From contig CAJHZI010000520.1 of the NCBI GenBank assembly GCA_905160935.1, forward strand, positions 364,501 to 428,500: 64,000 nt of DNA, written 5' to 3'. A program made the position numbers and the translations under genes. Positions 24,743-32,700 of this stretch are shown here, in pieces. This DNA is from Enchytraeus crypticus (Eukaryota; Annelida; Clitellata; Enchytraeida; Enchytraeidae). Each line of letters begins with the position of its first letter. The first letter of the stretch is position 1. The notes beneath the pieces are model-generated. The model did no database searches. It saw only the letters and a list, made by a program, of their open reading frames with translations, and had not been told where the DNA came from.

Positions 24743-25600
24743 ACGAGAGAAAAAGAGAGAGAGGGATTATGTTTATTAACTAAAAATCGTTTTGCAATTT
24801 CATTAATTCTTCGGACAATTTTTGTCACACATTTTTGTGTGAAACTGATTTTTACGTTAACCGGTATCATGTTTAGTGTCTTTCTGCATTTGACTTATAA
24901 TAGACAATTAGTGTAACCTTTCCCATTGGACACTTTCCTGATATCATCTTAGGCTGGTGAACGGGGCGCTAAACTTTCATTTAGATCTCATATTGCGTTG
25001 TCTTATTTATATTTTGTATACATTCTGTGGTATTTTATTCTATTCTGTTACATCATATTGTATTGCAAGTTACTTTATGTAACTATTAAATTCAAGCACT
25101 GCTGATATATGCTGAACTGTACTGACCCTGTTCTATATTGTATTTGATTGTGTTGCTTTAAAATGGCATTGTACTGTAGTGTATTTTATTGATTGTATTG
25201 TATTGTATTGTATTGTATTGCATTGTATTGTATTGTATTGTATTGTATTGAATTGTATTGTATTGTATTGTATTCTATATTAATGTTTTGTATTGTATTG
25301 TTTTATATCGTATTGTATTGCATTGTATTGTATTGTATTGTATTGTATTCTAGTGTATTGTATTCTATTGTATGGTATTGTAATGCACTGTATTGCATTG
25401 CACTGCATTGCATTGCATTTTATTGCATTGTAATTTTATTGCATAATACAATACAATGCAATGCATTGCATTGTATTTTATTGTAGATGCATTTGAGCCC
25501 GGAAGACTTCCAGAACGTGTTTAACATGACCAAAGAAGAGTTCAACAAACTACCTGAGTGGAAGAGAAACAACTTGCGCAAAGAGAAAAATCTATTCTGA
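748..25600 (+). CDS. VIL1: Villin-family actin-severing/bundling protein, 22 exons, 5'-partial
   Basis: Reconstructed exons: 748-828, 1337-1389, 4794-4899, 6412-6522, 7776-7842, 8993-9122, 9589-9673, 10420-10518, 10879-11032, 11661-11764, 12362-12499, 12982-13140, 15345-15458, 15996-16079, 17015-17076, 17622-17715, 18536-18679, 18993-19058, 21685-21810, 22588-22659, 23794-23880, 25487-25600 (TGA). All junctions are AG/GT and all phases agree, giving about 749 residues against ~827 in human villin, so only about 75 N-terminal residues are off-window. Exon 1 resumes inside gelsolin repeat 1 ([16 protein letters not shown]). Repeats 2-6 follow, for example [35 protein letters not shown] and EIFIWLG. 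The last exon encodes a complete villin headpiece ending [12 protein letters not shown], where the basic patch and terminal KEKxLF are the F-actin-binding hallmark. The headpiece separates it from gelsolin. VIL1 versus advillin cannot be decided. Family role: Ca2+-regulated actin severing, capping and bundling in the cytoplasm. Confidence 0.95.
971..1105 (+). repeat. tRNA-derived SINE, family 1
   Basis: This is a near-complete copy: a tRNA-like head (tggctggagccagtggc...) with a B-box-like ggttcaaatcc, followed by a body reading tcgagtgaggaaactgacgt. At least twelve copies of this family occur in the window. Confidence 0.8.
1740..2000 (+). repeat. Degenerate CA-rich minisatellite
   Basis: Imperfect units of the type cacacatagtcaggtacaca are tandemly arranged in villin intron 2. 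Confidence 0.7.
2190..2332 (-). repeat. tRNA-derived SINE, family 5
   Basis: Reverse complement of the copy at 27.2-27.39 kb. It shares cctgaggtg...attgaa, a B-box-like gtgggtttgaatccc, and a body with aagtgatagatatcA...aacatagttgatcat. Confidence 0.7.
2365..2480. repeat. (TA)n microsatellite
   Basis: Long AT dinucleotide tract. Further tracts at 2590-2665, 3358-3425, 4220-4250 and 4375-4440 separate and flank the two TA-targeting elements here. Confidence 0.95.
2484..2591 (+). repeat. tRNA-derived SINE, family 1 (head truncated)
   Basis: It starts at the cactcgaccgcggatca part of the family and ends at ctttaccagctt, embedded between TA tracts. Confidence 0.75.
2668..3357 (-). mobile_element. 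Mariner/IS630-type transposon remnant
   Basis: The ends are cagggtg...caccctg, flanked by TA. On the minus strand, fragments of a DDE transposase are readable: [10 protein letters not shown], then [14 protein letters not shown], then [20 protein letters not shown] and [11 protein letters not shown]. Frameshifts and stops break the frame, and the element is internally shortened (690 bp). Confidence 0.75.
3426..4219 (-). mobile_element. Mariner-type element with ~190-bp terminal inverted repeats
   Basis: Both ends (cagggtggttcaga at left, tctggaccaccctg at right) are flanked by TA. Inverted similarity extends about 190 bp inward on both sides. Between them the minus strand encodes a transposase C-terminus, including [28 protein letters not shown] and GRHIEHLFD. 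It is a shortened, non-autonomous derivative. Confidence 0.8.
4258..4355 (+). repeat. SINE family 2 copy
   Basis: It reads gaattgatctgtagtgat, cctgacatcatccctggatg and gacgttaaacctttatttta; the 3' tail is T/A-rich. Confidence 0.75.
4700..4765 (-). repeat. tRNA-like sequence, probably a SINE head
   Basis: On the minus strand, ggcagccgagtaggtagcat resembles an A-box region and ggttctaaacccc a B box about 30 bp later. It has no continuous cloverleaf I can support. Confidence 0.35.
5105..5370. repeat. ~30-bp minisatellite
   Basis: About nine units of the type ggatgcatcatgactgttga plus cactcaa lie in villin intron 3. A minus-strand frame through it (SVNSHDASL repeats) is a repeat artefact. Confidence 0.85.
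6135..6290 (-). repeat. LINE 3'-end fragment, antisense in villin intron 3
   Basis: Reverse complement of the C-terminal coding end and 3' tail of the LINE at 52.3-52.45 kb, including the end tgcactgtctactggcaggt. Confidence 0.75.
6640..6960. repeat. AT-rich minisatellite (gatattatat units)
   Basis: Tandem permutations of tatatgatattatatgatat fill most of villin intron 4's centre. Confidence 0.9.
7108..7245 (-). repeat. tRNA-derived SINE, family 1
   Basis: Near-complete diverged copy; the core reads ctgtttcctcactcgaaagc on the plus strand. Confidence 0.75.
7859..8616. mobile_element. Palindromic MITE in villin intron 5
   Basis: The element starts cag plus an A-tract and cccctagcgaaatctcaata; it ends in the inverted form attgagttctcgctagagg, T-tract, cccagtctg. 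TA flanks both sides. The interior repeats a second inverted pair around gttaaaattgattttaac. No transposase is visible. Confidence 0.75.
9111..9235 (+). repeat. 25-bp x 5 array spanning the villin exon 6 donor
   Basis: Unit 1 is real exon plus donor (ggttctctatGA|gtaagt). Copies begin at 9136, 9161, 9186 and 9211, each with a diverged copy of the last exonic bases and donor region. Confidence 0.85.
9346..9597 (+). repeat. 47-bp x 6 array ending at the villin exon 7 acceptor
   Basis: The string taacatag recurs at 9346, 9393, 9440, 9487, 9534 and 9581, exactly 47 bp apart. The sixth is the true acceptor (taacatag|gatcctgga). The other five carry taacatag|aatcctgga, so they copy the acceptor and the first exonic bases. 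Confidence 0.95.
10727..10808 (-). repeat. SINE family 3 copy (CAAT-tailed)
   Basis: A (caat)n tract runs into aataagaatttaacgttcgg, then aaggcaatgtcagggacgtc and tcttgcagactctata. Confidence 0.75.
11130..11310 (+). repeat. LINE 3'-end fragment, subfamily with tgtaccatggttctgctgct
   Basis: It resembles the fragments at 43.7-43.9, 56.3, 32.5 and 61.3 kb, including ggattaactcgttaatcga and the agag-type end. Confidence 0.55.
12035..12085 (+). repeat. Dispersed repeat family E fragment
   Basis: It contains agtgctcgatgttgtcatta and atgactgtagcactctaatt. The same module recurs at 30.66, 40.62, 43.09 and 49.05 kb. Confidence 0.65.
12110..12340. repeat. TTA/TA microsatellite upstream of villin exon 11
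   Basis: A (TTA)n tract is followed by long (TA)n tracts. Confidence 0.95.
12821..12918 (+). repeat. tRNA-derived SINE, family 1 (partial)
   Basis: It retains gccgatcagtataagcggga, the B-box-like sequence and the aaactgacgctaac end. Confidence 0.7.
13350..13415 (+). repeat. SINE family 2 fragment
   Basis: It holds ggggacgtccataacatcat and ggacgttaaacctttattat, with a (TTA)-type tail. Confidence 0.65.
13507..13625 (-). repeat. tRNA-derived SINE, family 1
   Basis: Plus-strand core gttaacgtcagcttcctctc, with tgatccgcggtcgagtatct in the tRNA-like head. Confidence 0.75.
13626..13930. repeat. (TAA)n/(TTA)n inverted microsatellite
   Basis: Alternating blocks of AAT and ATT repeats form long imperfect palindromes. 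They directly precede the kinase remnant. Confidence 0.9.
13984..14895 (-). pseudogene. TSSK-like protein kinase remnant (pseudokinase), antisense in villin intron 12
   Basis: A minus-strand frame open for 303 codons encodes most of a protein-kinase fold related to testis-specific serine kinases. Visible parts are a helix-C-like segment ([19 protein letters not shown]), a catalytic loop reading [12 protein letters not shown], an activation segment DFSAAY and TPGYLTPEV, and the helix-F motif ADIWALGV. The proton-acceptor Asp of HRD is kept, but the following Lys is Arg, the Mg-binding Asn is His, DFG is DFS, and the glycine loop and VAIK lysine are absent. The frame opens on GTG, not ATG. Upstream, a Q/N-rich reading in the same frame continues but is broken by TAA at 14914-14916 and TAG at 15049-15051. 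The absence of introns suggests a decayed retrocopy or single-exon gene. A catalytically dead protein with its 5' part spliced in from elsewhere is the alternative. The GC content is clearly above that of the surrounding intron. Confidence 0.65.
15061..15240 (-). pseudogene. Q/N-rich upstream segment, possibly the former N-terminus of the kinase remnant
   Basis: Read on the minus strand, this stretch gives a glutamine/asparagine-rich peptide with a repeated QNLG-like motif (for example [16 protein letters not shown]) before stop codons. Its link to the kinase is only by proximity and shared strand. Confidence 0.25.
15240..15290. repeat. (ATT)n microsatellite
   Basis: Uninterrupted ATT repeat between the kinase remnant and villin exon 13. 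Confidence 0.95.
15427..15690 (+). repeat. 44-bp x 6 array spanning the villin exon 13 donor
   Basis: The first unit is real exon sequence through the donor (gagctatacag|gtataa, exon end 15458). Donor positions repeat at +44 bp: 15502, 15546, 15590, 15634 and 15678. About 30 exonic bases are carried in each copy. Confidence 0.95.
16158..16225 (+). repeat. SINE family 2 fragment
   Basis: It contains cctgacatcatccctggatg and gggcgttaaacctttattat. Confidence 0.65.
16240..16332 (-). repeat. tRNA-derived SINE, family 1 (diverged)
   Basis: Plus-strand core tttaacgtcagttttcctgc, directly abutting the family 2 copy. Confidence 0.6.
18405..18503 (+). repeat. SINE family 2 copy with (TTA)n tail
   Basis: Best-preserved copy: gaattgatctgtagtgatgt, then cctgacatcatccctggatg and cagacgttaaaccttcatta. 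Confidence 0.8.
18650..18850 (+). repeat. 34-47 bp array spanning the villin exon 17 donor, with five CRE palindromes
   Basis: Five copies of gacgtcat occur at 18650 (exonic), 18684, 18725, 18767 and 18814. Between them lie diverged versions of the exon end actagatactcacgacgag and its donor. Confidence 0.85.
19230..19720. repeat. AT-rich minisatellite (~29-30 bp)
   Basis: Units such as gatattatgatttatacata fill intron 18, interrupted by a SINE family 4 fragment (19545-19600). Confidence 0.85.
19545..19600 (+). repeat. SINE family 4 fragment with (GAT)n tail
   Basis: It reads gaccctggttaaactgggat and ttaagggaagatgatgatga. Confidence 0.7.
19886..21629 (+). mobile_element. 5'-truncated non-LTR retrotransposon (RLE class) in villin intron 18
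   Basis: The insertion runs from about 19886 to the end of an A18 tract near 21630. It is flanked by matching AGATTAAT sequences on both sides (about 19878-19885 and just after the A-tract), consistent with a target-site duplication. The 5' end is cut inside the reverse transcriptase: in-frame coding begins after a TAA at 19894-19896. The 3' UTR is only about 85 bp, followed by poly(A). The GC-rich, fully open frame inside AT-rich intron DNA indicates a young copy. It lies in the same orientation as villin. Confidence 0.85.
19897..21534 (+). CDS. Reverse transcriptase C-terminal half plus restriction-like endonuclease (retrotransposon ORF)
   Basis: The frame encodes the C-terminal part of a retrotransposon protein and has no native start; the first ATG (about 19948) is internal. 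Motif B is [19 protein letters not shown]. The catalytic box is YLDD near 20052 instead of the more usual FADD of APE-class elements. A thumb region follows. A Cys/His cluster (CICG...HGLSC, about 20960-21010) comes next, and then a restriction-like endonuclease signature KRPDG...SWDVTVTD (about 21130-21205), the PD-(x)n-D core. This order (RT, zinc knuckle, RLE) is that of R2/R4/CRE-like non-LTR elements; the clade is not assigned. The stop codon is TAA at 21532-21534. No frameshift is seen. Confidence 0.85.
   Translation, partial: RLSYEDPSVLRFGQRVIMSSEGVQQGDPLGPLLFSLTIHPLLQSLSSSLKIGYLDDITVGGVESTVADDISRLMVAGKALGLSLNINKCELITTRSDSNFPAINTFIRVKPVEASLLGAPLQTGQAMDLALNTQCSKLERAASRLKLISAHDALTILRSCVGSSKLIYLLRASPCAGHPALQNYDSIMRKSLSSIVNINVNEAQWIQASLPICYGGLGIRSVSSLAPSAFLASAAGTGVLQDSILSGFFQIPDLEISRIQGIWTALSTSEPPIGMTANSMKAWDSKVTTALHTELLAKPLLPQEKARLLAVSAPHSGDWIKALPISSCGLRLDDEAVRVAAGLRLGTTLCEPHNCICGVSVNALGIHGLSCKRSAGRISRHQFINDLIWRALSRANIPAIKEPLGLIRTDGKRPDGVSQIPWAEGKCVSWDVTVTDTFSVSNLGLSCAAAGAAAEAAANRKTLKYAEISGNYIFMPIAFETLGPINSLASDFIDEIGRRTSAFTGDKREKSFLWQRLSIALQRFNAVCFSGTLAKAASQSAEELF
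21835..22450 (-). repeat. SINE family 4 copy with ~500-bp (CAT)n tail in villin intron 19
   Basis: A very long (ATC)n tract ends in cgtcatcttcccttgaatcc plus a recognisable family 4 body (gtttcgttagggtcaggata, gcaatttctggagcctagga). Poly-Ser, poly-Ile and poly-Met frames through it are artefacts. Confidence 0.85.
23085..23670 (+). repeat. 17-bp minisatellite with TGACTAATCATGC core
   Basis: About 33 imperfect copies of atgactaatcatgcaac lie in villin intron 20. No unique spacers separate the units. Confidence 0.95.
23966..24062 (+). repeat. tRNA-derived SINE, family 1
   Basis: gcggggttcaaatcctgggc followed by aaactgacgttaaccttagc; the first ~30 bp of the head are missing. Confidence 0.75.
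24470..24560 (-). repeat. SINE family 4-like fragment
   Basis: It begins with (CAT)n and cttcccttaaattccctttt; the rest is diverged. Confidence 0.45.
24615..24765. repeat. (TC)n / (GA)n inverted pair
   Basis: CT-repeat blocks flank a copied gttctagttgttgaaagtca / ctagttgttgagagag segment and then switch to GA repeats, giving a hairpin-capable purine/pyrimidine tract. Confidence 0.8.
25187..25485. repeat. (TATTG)n pentanucleotide array ending at the villin exon 22 acceptor
   Basis: The array runs directly into the acceptor ttgtag|ATGCATTTG. The exon's own first bases (tgcattt) resemble the variant units at its end. Confidence 0.9.
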
Positions 25601-27010
25601 TACTACAGCATCGATGACGTCCTCGTGACAATGAGCTCATAACTAATATAAACTAAAACTTTATACTCTTACATCATCAGTAATCAGTATAGTTTAATGA
25701 GGAAATTAAATATATTCTTGACCTTTAATAAAGCACTGATAACAGATTTAATAACTCATAATCAAAGATTGGTTTTCTCGTAATTCGATCTAACAACTGC
25801 TACTGCAATTAATTAATTAAATGTAATTAATTAATAACACCGCTTTCTCAATGATATTATAAAAACGTCTTAGAATATTCTACTTACATGTCTAGCTAAC
25901 ATAATTATTGAATATTAATTTTTTCTAATTATTTTTTATATAATTATTTTTAATGAAGATATTTCTAGGGCTTGTCTAGCATTCGAACTAATCATTTATT
26001 CAATATTGTACAGTGCATTTAATCTAGTACACTAATATGTTTCTGCAGACTAGGAATAGAGGATTCTACATTATATTTAAATCTCTGATTTCGTCTTTCC
26101 TTGATTGTTAAGGCTTAGATCGCAACTAGACTATAGTTATTCAAATTTAGACTTATAACCCCTGAACGTAGTTGTCCGGCATGGTATTTAGTATTGATAA
26201 TTTAGGATATCTATTGATTGTAGCAATAATTTAAAATTCTATTTTTAGCCGATATTTGTAGCTCGTTTTTGTAGATGTATCGTTTGCTTAGTGTTTAAAG
26301 GTCTTTGTTTATTTTGTCACCTGCATAATAACACAATGTGTTTGAGTTTTAACAGATAGCCTATATAACACAGAATGTTATGAGATATGATGCAAAGAAA
26401 TCACTGATGCTGCTCTATAATTAATATAATGTATCACTAATCCTGAGATTAATGAGGTGCATTACATTGAGCATCATCAATCATTAGTATATTACAATGA
26501 TTGCGCGTTTGAGTTTTTGTTATGTTCTTTATGTGCTTTGTGGTGTAATAAAGATATATAATAGTAGTCAATTCGAGAACTTAGTTTAGGGGTTGAAGAA
26601 CACAAGCGACATGCGCATGCCTAATTGTATGGAGTTTGATAAGCCACTGATTAGATACAGTTAATTAATTATGGAACAATTTTTACACTAATTTTCTTTA
26701 AGTACTTTTGCAGAATTTTTCTCTAGGTTTTCATATTTACTGCCTTAGCGTTCTAGAATATATTCTGATTCAAATTCACGAGTTACTTTATACAATTTAA
26801 GTTTAAATACATATGTAAATTGCAATATTCTATTCTAGAGCTTTAAAATTTAATTAAACCATGTGTCGTATACGACAGCATTCTACGTAACAGTTTTGAG
26901 TTAGAAAGCAAATTAAAAGCTTGTTTAAGAATTCTACTTTTGTTTCCTAAATCGCATTTTCTAAATTGTGTAATGATTTTATTATGAAAAGAATAAAAGC
27001 AAGTTATTAA
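25601..27010 (+). other. Villin 3' UTR / AT-rich downstream region with three poly(A) signals
   Basis: AT-rich sequence without coding potential follows the villin stop codon. AATAAA hexamers occur at 25727-25732, 26547-26552 and 26992-26997, so alternative 3' ends are possible. Transcript ends were not observed; this is inferred from the signals alone. Confidence 0.5.
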
Positions 27011-27199
27011 CTCGTCGTGTTTTGGATTTATAAACTATGATCAAATTGAAACCAATGAGGTCAAGGTGCTCCATTTTCTTTTCCATTGTCAGTAACCGAA
27101 TCCTTCCTGGTTAGCTATAGTTCTGTAAACGAACAGGATGGTCGCTATCTAGAATGTCTCAATAGCGTAGGGTTAACGTCATGAAGCTATAAATGACAG

Positions 27200-27385
27200 A
27201 TCCTGAGGTGTATTGAACCCTCGTGGGTTCGAATCCCAGCCGCGCTGATCTGATAGTAAAATCTCGGACATTCACTGGACTGGTTATACAGAAAATGGTC
27301 TAAATTGCCTAACGGGTTAAACATGTGATATTAAAAGTGATAGATATCAACATAGTTGATCATTTCACTATGATGAGTGTTTACT
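27200..27385 (+). repeat. tRNA-derived SINE, family 5
   Basis: B-box-like gtgggttcgaatcccagc, followed by ttgcctaacgggttaaacat and gatagatatcaacatagttg. The remainder of 27010-28532 has no gene I can see. Confidence 0.75.
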
Positions 27386-28419
27386 GTCTAATGGGCAGAT
27401 CGATATATAGCAGTAAGGTCGATATCGAACAGGGTTACTTCTATCAGGAATCTAGATATCACAGAAATGTACATGATGCAGATAACGGACTGTTTTGATC
27501 TGAATTGAAACTTTCATTAGCCTTAAACATTTCTTATTTAAACATTTATTAGCTTAAAGACTTAGACACTTAAATATTTCTTGGCGCCGTAACTCTAACT
27601 GAAATCCAACCTTATATCTTAACCCTAAGTCATATCGAGAAATGTACACGCTTAACATTTAAAGCGTAAACATGAAATGTAAATTATAAGTTTTCATGAG
27701 AACGGAAAGTTCTTCTCATACACCAAATCAACCATTGAACATCCCAGATATCATAGATCGCATTATAATGTAGAATTTGTAAAGAAATAATTCAGACAAT
27801 CCTGTACAGTATGAATAGGAACTGGTCAATGAGCTTGTATATAAGTATCACGTGGTGGAGTTAGGCCTTACGTAGGCCTACGTTAGCTGACTAAAGTTCT
27901 CTCTCTAGTCTGCATATTAATGACTAGAGATTTGTTAGTTGTAGAGTTCTATTTGCGTAAACACGCTATACTGCATCGAGTATACAGATGCAGTTGACCA
28001 TTCTATATAGCCTGTATTGTATTCGCTATAGTTTTCTGTCATAGTTTGCAAAGTAGTCGAGTATAGCCTACAGTTGGAATAGATAATCCAATAAATCAAG
28101 GCGTTGAACAAATAATTAATGTGTAATTCCTATTGAAAACAATTTGGAATAGAGTGGACTATATCCTATAGCTTAGCATGAGGTACATTTCAGATAGTTT
28201 GTCGCAACTGCTAAGCGTGTCGACTACTAATTAGTAAGGGCGTAATTAATTCTTTAGGTGACTCGTTTCTAACGCAGTTTGGTGACAAAACCGACGCTAA
28301 AGAGAAACTACGAATTTTCCGTTTTATACTTTAGATTACAAATTAATTAATTAATTAATTAATTAATTTCAAGTTTAATAAATTTAGATTAAACGAATGG
28401 AAAATAGTCTATTCGTATC

Positions 28420-28475
28420 CTGACCCTGGTTAAACTGAGATTTAAGGGAGGAGGGTGATGATGAAGATGATACTT
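28420..28475 (+). repeat. SINE family 4 fragment just upstream of the carrier gene
   Basis: gaccctggttaaactgagat and ttaagggaggagggtgatga, about 60 bp before the carrier ATG. Confidence 0.7.
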
Positions 28476-28532
28476 TAGATTACATACATGTATGAAGTAC
28501 CGTTGCGATGCTGAAACCTCTATGTGCGTATA

Positions 28533-29281
28533 ATGACATCGAGTACATTAGATCAGTCATTTGTAAAGAGAACTATTAAAAATTCAGTAGCAGGAACATT
28601 ATCAGGGATTGCTGGTGTAGTGGTTGGTCACCCGTTCGATACGATCAAGGTTCGACTTCAGACTCAACCGGTCAATAAAAGGATTTATGCTGGCCCAGTG
28701 GACTGCTTTGTAAAGACTCTGAAATGGGAAGGAATAGGCGGTCTATACAAGGTTTGATTGGTCACACTGTTATCTGTGGTATCATTGCTCCTGCAGAAGT
28801 TTAATTAGTACCGTTATTTTGTAAATAGATCAATGATAATAATAGTTAGTAATGATGATGATGATGATTATTATTATTCTTGTTATTATTATTTTTATTA
28901 CTACTAAATAAAAATGATAGTAATAATTTATATTATTATTATTATTACTATCATATAAAAGAAAGTAAGGAAGGGAGCAAAGAAGGCATAGGAGGCATAT
29001 AAGCTGAGGAAGGCGTAGAGGGCCCACCTCATTATAAATGCAGAATCCCCCAAGAATATTTGTATATCAAAGGAATGTTGTAAATAATTTAAAGATCCAC
29101 TCGTATGTGGACATGAAGAAAAAGACAGAAGATGGAGAAGAGTAGAGGCGTAACATACAATGACCTGCCAGTAGGCAGTGCACTAAGAGAGAGGTAATAA
29201 TAATAATGATAATTGCATTGCGTTAATATTGTATTGTACTGTACTATATCACATTGTATTGCATTGCATTTCATTTTCTCT

Positions 29282-29343
<62 letters not shown>

Positions 29344-30628
29344 TAGATATCGTTCTGTTACGTTTTCATTGCATACATTTTATTTGACAGCGTAATAAAA
29401 TCATGACTTTGTTTCTTTTATGAAATTGAGTTGCATCCGAAAAATAGCATATCAATACTGCACGGCGATACTGATTGGTTTATATATTAATTTTCTTGTT
29501 GATTAATACAGGGAGCTGCCTCACCAATAGCAGGTCAGATGTTCTTCAGAGCGACACTGTTTACCGGTTATTACCAGTTTATTTCGCTTCTATCTGGTTT
29601 AGACCGGCTGAAACCAGATCAGCGTCTGCGTCACTCTGAATACTTCCTGGCCGGCTCTCTCACCGGAATTGTTATAACTTTTGTCGAGTCACCAATCGAT
29701 CTCTTCAAAACTAAACTACAGATCCAGATTGTTCAAGCCAAGGCGACAGGCATGAAGCCAGAATTTAGAAATGTTTTTCACGCCGGGAGTGAAATATTTC
29801 GAAGGCATGGATTGCGAGGGGTCTACCAAGGATTTGGGGCTTCACTTCTGCGAAATATTCCAGGGAATGGGATGTTCTTTGGAACCTACGAATATGTAAA
29901 ATTTTGTCTAAGTGACTCTGGATCAATTTCAACGCTGCAGGTATGACTTTGTATTTGTCTCAGACGGTTCTATAAGAAGATTTTAAAGCCGCTGCTTTGC
30001 ATGACAAAATCCTTCGTCTTGAAGCAATTAACTGCGATTCTTAAAATTCTTACAAAATCTAAAAATCACCAAACCATCGTTAAGGGTTAAAAGTGTTAAC
30101 ACTTTTTATTTTAAACTGAAATCTCTATACATTTGCTATTTGAACTCAATATGATTTTAAGAGCATATCTTTTGAAAAATAACAGTTCAAAGAGCTCGAT
30201 CAAAATGCGACTGCTTGGCATTCATGGTCGAGTAAGTGAAATAATGTTTAGATTATTATTATTAGCAACGGATAAAAGGAATTTATTGATATTAGTTTGG
30301 TTCATTGACTGGTGGATATGAACACCAAACCTGATTTACTTGTTTTCAGGTGATGATGGCGGCAGCTTCAGCTGGTTTTATGTACTGGTTTACTACGTAC
30401 CCATGTGACGTCATCAAGTCATCCATGCAGAGTGACGTCACGCGGCGCTCAAACAGAAAGTTTAAAAACATCTGGCACTGTGCCAAACATCTGTACGTCA
30501 ATGAGGGCGGAGTTAGGAGATTTTTTGTAGGATTTTCTCCTTGCCTAATGAGATCCGTACCAGTGGCAGCTGCCATTATAACTGTAGTGGAGACGTGTAG
30601 GCAACTTATGGACAGAATATTAGTGTAG
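28533..30628 (+). CDS. Mitochondrial carrier family (SLC25) protein, 3 exons, complete
   Basis: Exons 28533-28751, 29512-29940 and 30350-30628 (TAG) join in phase 0 to give 308 aa, the usual SLC25 length. All three tandem carrier signatures are present: PFDTIKVRLQTQ (repeat 1), SPIDLFKTKLQIQ (repeat 2) and YPCDVIKSSMQSD (repeat 3). Each has the proline kink and the acidic/basic matrix-gate pair, and each is followed by a G-rich segment (LYKGAASPIAGQ, GVYQGFGASLLRN, FFVGFSPCLMRS). The start chosen is the ATG at 28533, since the frame 9 bp upstream opens only on GTG. Expected location is the mitochondrial inner membrane with six helices. The sequence looks closest to the carnitine/basic amino-acid carrier group (SLC25A20/29/45/47/48), but the substrate cannot be stated. 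Possible poly(A) signal AATAAA at 31422-31427. Confidence 0.92.
28965..29200 (+). repeat. LINE 3'-end fragment in carrier intron 1
   Basis: It includes gatccactcgtatgtggaca, ggagaagagtagaggcgtaa and gacctgccagtaggcagtgc, matching the LINE terminus. Confidence 0.75.
29280..29345. repeat. (TC)n/(TATC)n microsatellite
   Basis: CT dinucleotide repeat followed by tatc repeats. Confidence 0.9.
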
Positions 30629-30654
30629 AATGAGTTGACTCTAACTAATAATAA

Positions 30655-30790
30655 TAATACCAACAATTAGAGTGCTACAGTCATCAATGACAACATCGAG
30701 CACTATTGAGACAAAATCAAGCCAGCGAGCATAAAGAAGGTCCAAAAACTGTGCAAATTCAAAAATTCAGGTAATCAGTCCAAAGTAAAA
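30655..30790 (-). repeat. Dispersed repeat family E copy after the carrier stop
   Basis: gagtgctacagtcatcaatg, acatcgagcactattgagac and gtccaaaaactgtgcaaatt. Between the two convergent genes, 30791-33308 otherwise holds only the inverted-repeat and LINE-fragment features listed. Confidence 0.65.
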
Positions 30791-31771
30791 TCAGTCCAAC
30801 TCCTACGATTATATGCTATGAATAAGGATTTAATAGAGGAATATAAACGTTTTCCTTTCATTAATTTTATTATTTATTTTTCATGTATTGTAGGAGAACA
30901 ATTCGACCGAGTTACTTTTCGTGCATTTCCAACTTTTTTCTTTTGTCAGATTTATGCTGCATTATATAAGATTAATTTTAACAAGCTCTTTCAACTAAAC
31001 AGGGTCAAATCTTCATATTTGAACCTTAAGTGCATTAAGTTTTTATTCTATTTTTTACATTTTCTAGCAATCGTGACTTAAGAAACATCGACAGAAAATC
31101 TGCGTTTGTAGCGTTAAAGTGATAGATATCATCACGAAGATCAATAACTGGAATGCGCTTGTAACCTTCAGAAAATTAAGACCTGACACTGTTGAACAAG
31201 TTACAAGTTTTAATGTACACACAGGAAAAATTTAATGTACAGCAAACCATAGAATAGTGAAACATTGAGCTTTCAACATACACATAATACACAAATAAAC
31301 AGCCGAGGCTGAGGAATGATAACTTCAAAAACAAATGAAATGCCAACGAAGTATTTACACTTAACAATTACACATTTATACAATGCTAATCAACAATGAT
31401 ACTCTACTATTTAATTAGAACAATAAATATCTTACATTTTCCTATACTACCGTCATATCTAAGCGGGAGAGGATAGCAAATTAAGATTTATACACGTATG
31501 CAGTACCGAGATTGTTCAGAGAGAGAGTAACTGAAATGGGAACAAATTCAATATGATAATTGAATATTCATTCATTTTTGGAATGAAATCTACTGAGAAA
31601 CATTTGCAGTAGACTAGATTGAACGGGCTTATCTGAGTGAATAGCAGCAAGGTTTATCTAGGTCAAGTTAGCTGAAATTACATTTCAAAGTTTAACTAGA
31701 GTCAAGTTAGTTGAAATTACAGTTCACCAGGTGTGCGACACACATGACCCAATCGGATCCTTGTCTGTCTT

Positions 31772-32217
31772 GTCTGCTACAAGCGGTTCATGGAAGGAAA
31801 GATTTCCAACTATTGCGCATGCGCACAAGAATTGTAATAATAATTTTTTATATGGTATTAAGATTTTCTTGTACGAAATGTTGACATCATGTATTCAACC
31901 GTGTTCAAACGGAAGCTCCGATAGCTTAGGGTTATACAGCTAGGCTTTATATCATGGGGATGGGGGTTAGATTCTGGCTCGAGTCACTTATAATTTTTAA
32001 AGTTTAAGTTATTAAATTTTATTAGTTCCGTAAGAATATGGTTAGTTAGGGTTAGGGTGAAGGGTAGGGGTTTGGGTTAGGGATTGTTAAAGAAATGACA
32101 AATTGGACGTTTTTAACGCAAACTTTGCAACCTTGACCCTGTCACACCGGCCGGTCGTGGCGCATGCGCAATAGTTGGAATTTGGAAATGATTCCTGCAT
32201 AGAACCGCTTGCATCCT
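31772..32217. mobile_element. Inverted-repeat element with NRF1-like palindrome in each arm
   Basis: The arms 31772-31827 and 32159-32217 are imperfect reverse complements (aagcggttc...ccaactattgcgcatgcgc). A tRNA-like stretch lies between them (about 31912-31985). Probably a non-autonomous TIR element; the exact ends and target duplication are unresolved. Confidence 0.5.
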
Positions 32218-32489
32218 GCTTTCAGTTTTAGAGGCAAAACAGATGACTTCTTATAGTAGACTTTCTCAATTGATGATTATCAATAATGGTCCCAGTTGTC
32301 TCATTGTAATAATATTATGAGTGCACTTCTCATTTAATAAACTTTCTTCCGCCCCGTTTTTTGGAACCCCAGCCTGAAACTTCCACCACAACCGCTATAA
32401 CATTTGTCACGATAGGCGAGTTTTCTCTTCTCTAAACTAAAAAAATATCATTGGTGCTACTCCTAGAGTTTCTGAAGCCTAAAGCTTGC

Positions 32490-32527
<38 letters not shown>

Positions 32528-32700
32528 GTGCACTGATAAGTGGCAGGTTCAAGGTACATATTCATACTCAAAGTCTGCTTTCTCGCTCCATAAGAACACT
32601 CCTTAGATCAACAAATTAATCCCTTCATAAAATCTTTGCCTTTTCCAAACCTAATGTAGCCTATAGCTTGGGAAAAGCATGCTATATAAGGTTTATGATT
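32490..32700 (-). repeat. LINE 3'-end fragment with (CT)n tail
   Basis: (ct)n followed by taagtgcactgataagtggc and ggttcaaggtacatattcat; nearly identical to the copy at 61.3 kb. Confidence 0.65.
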
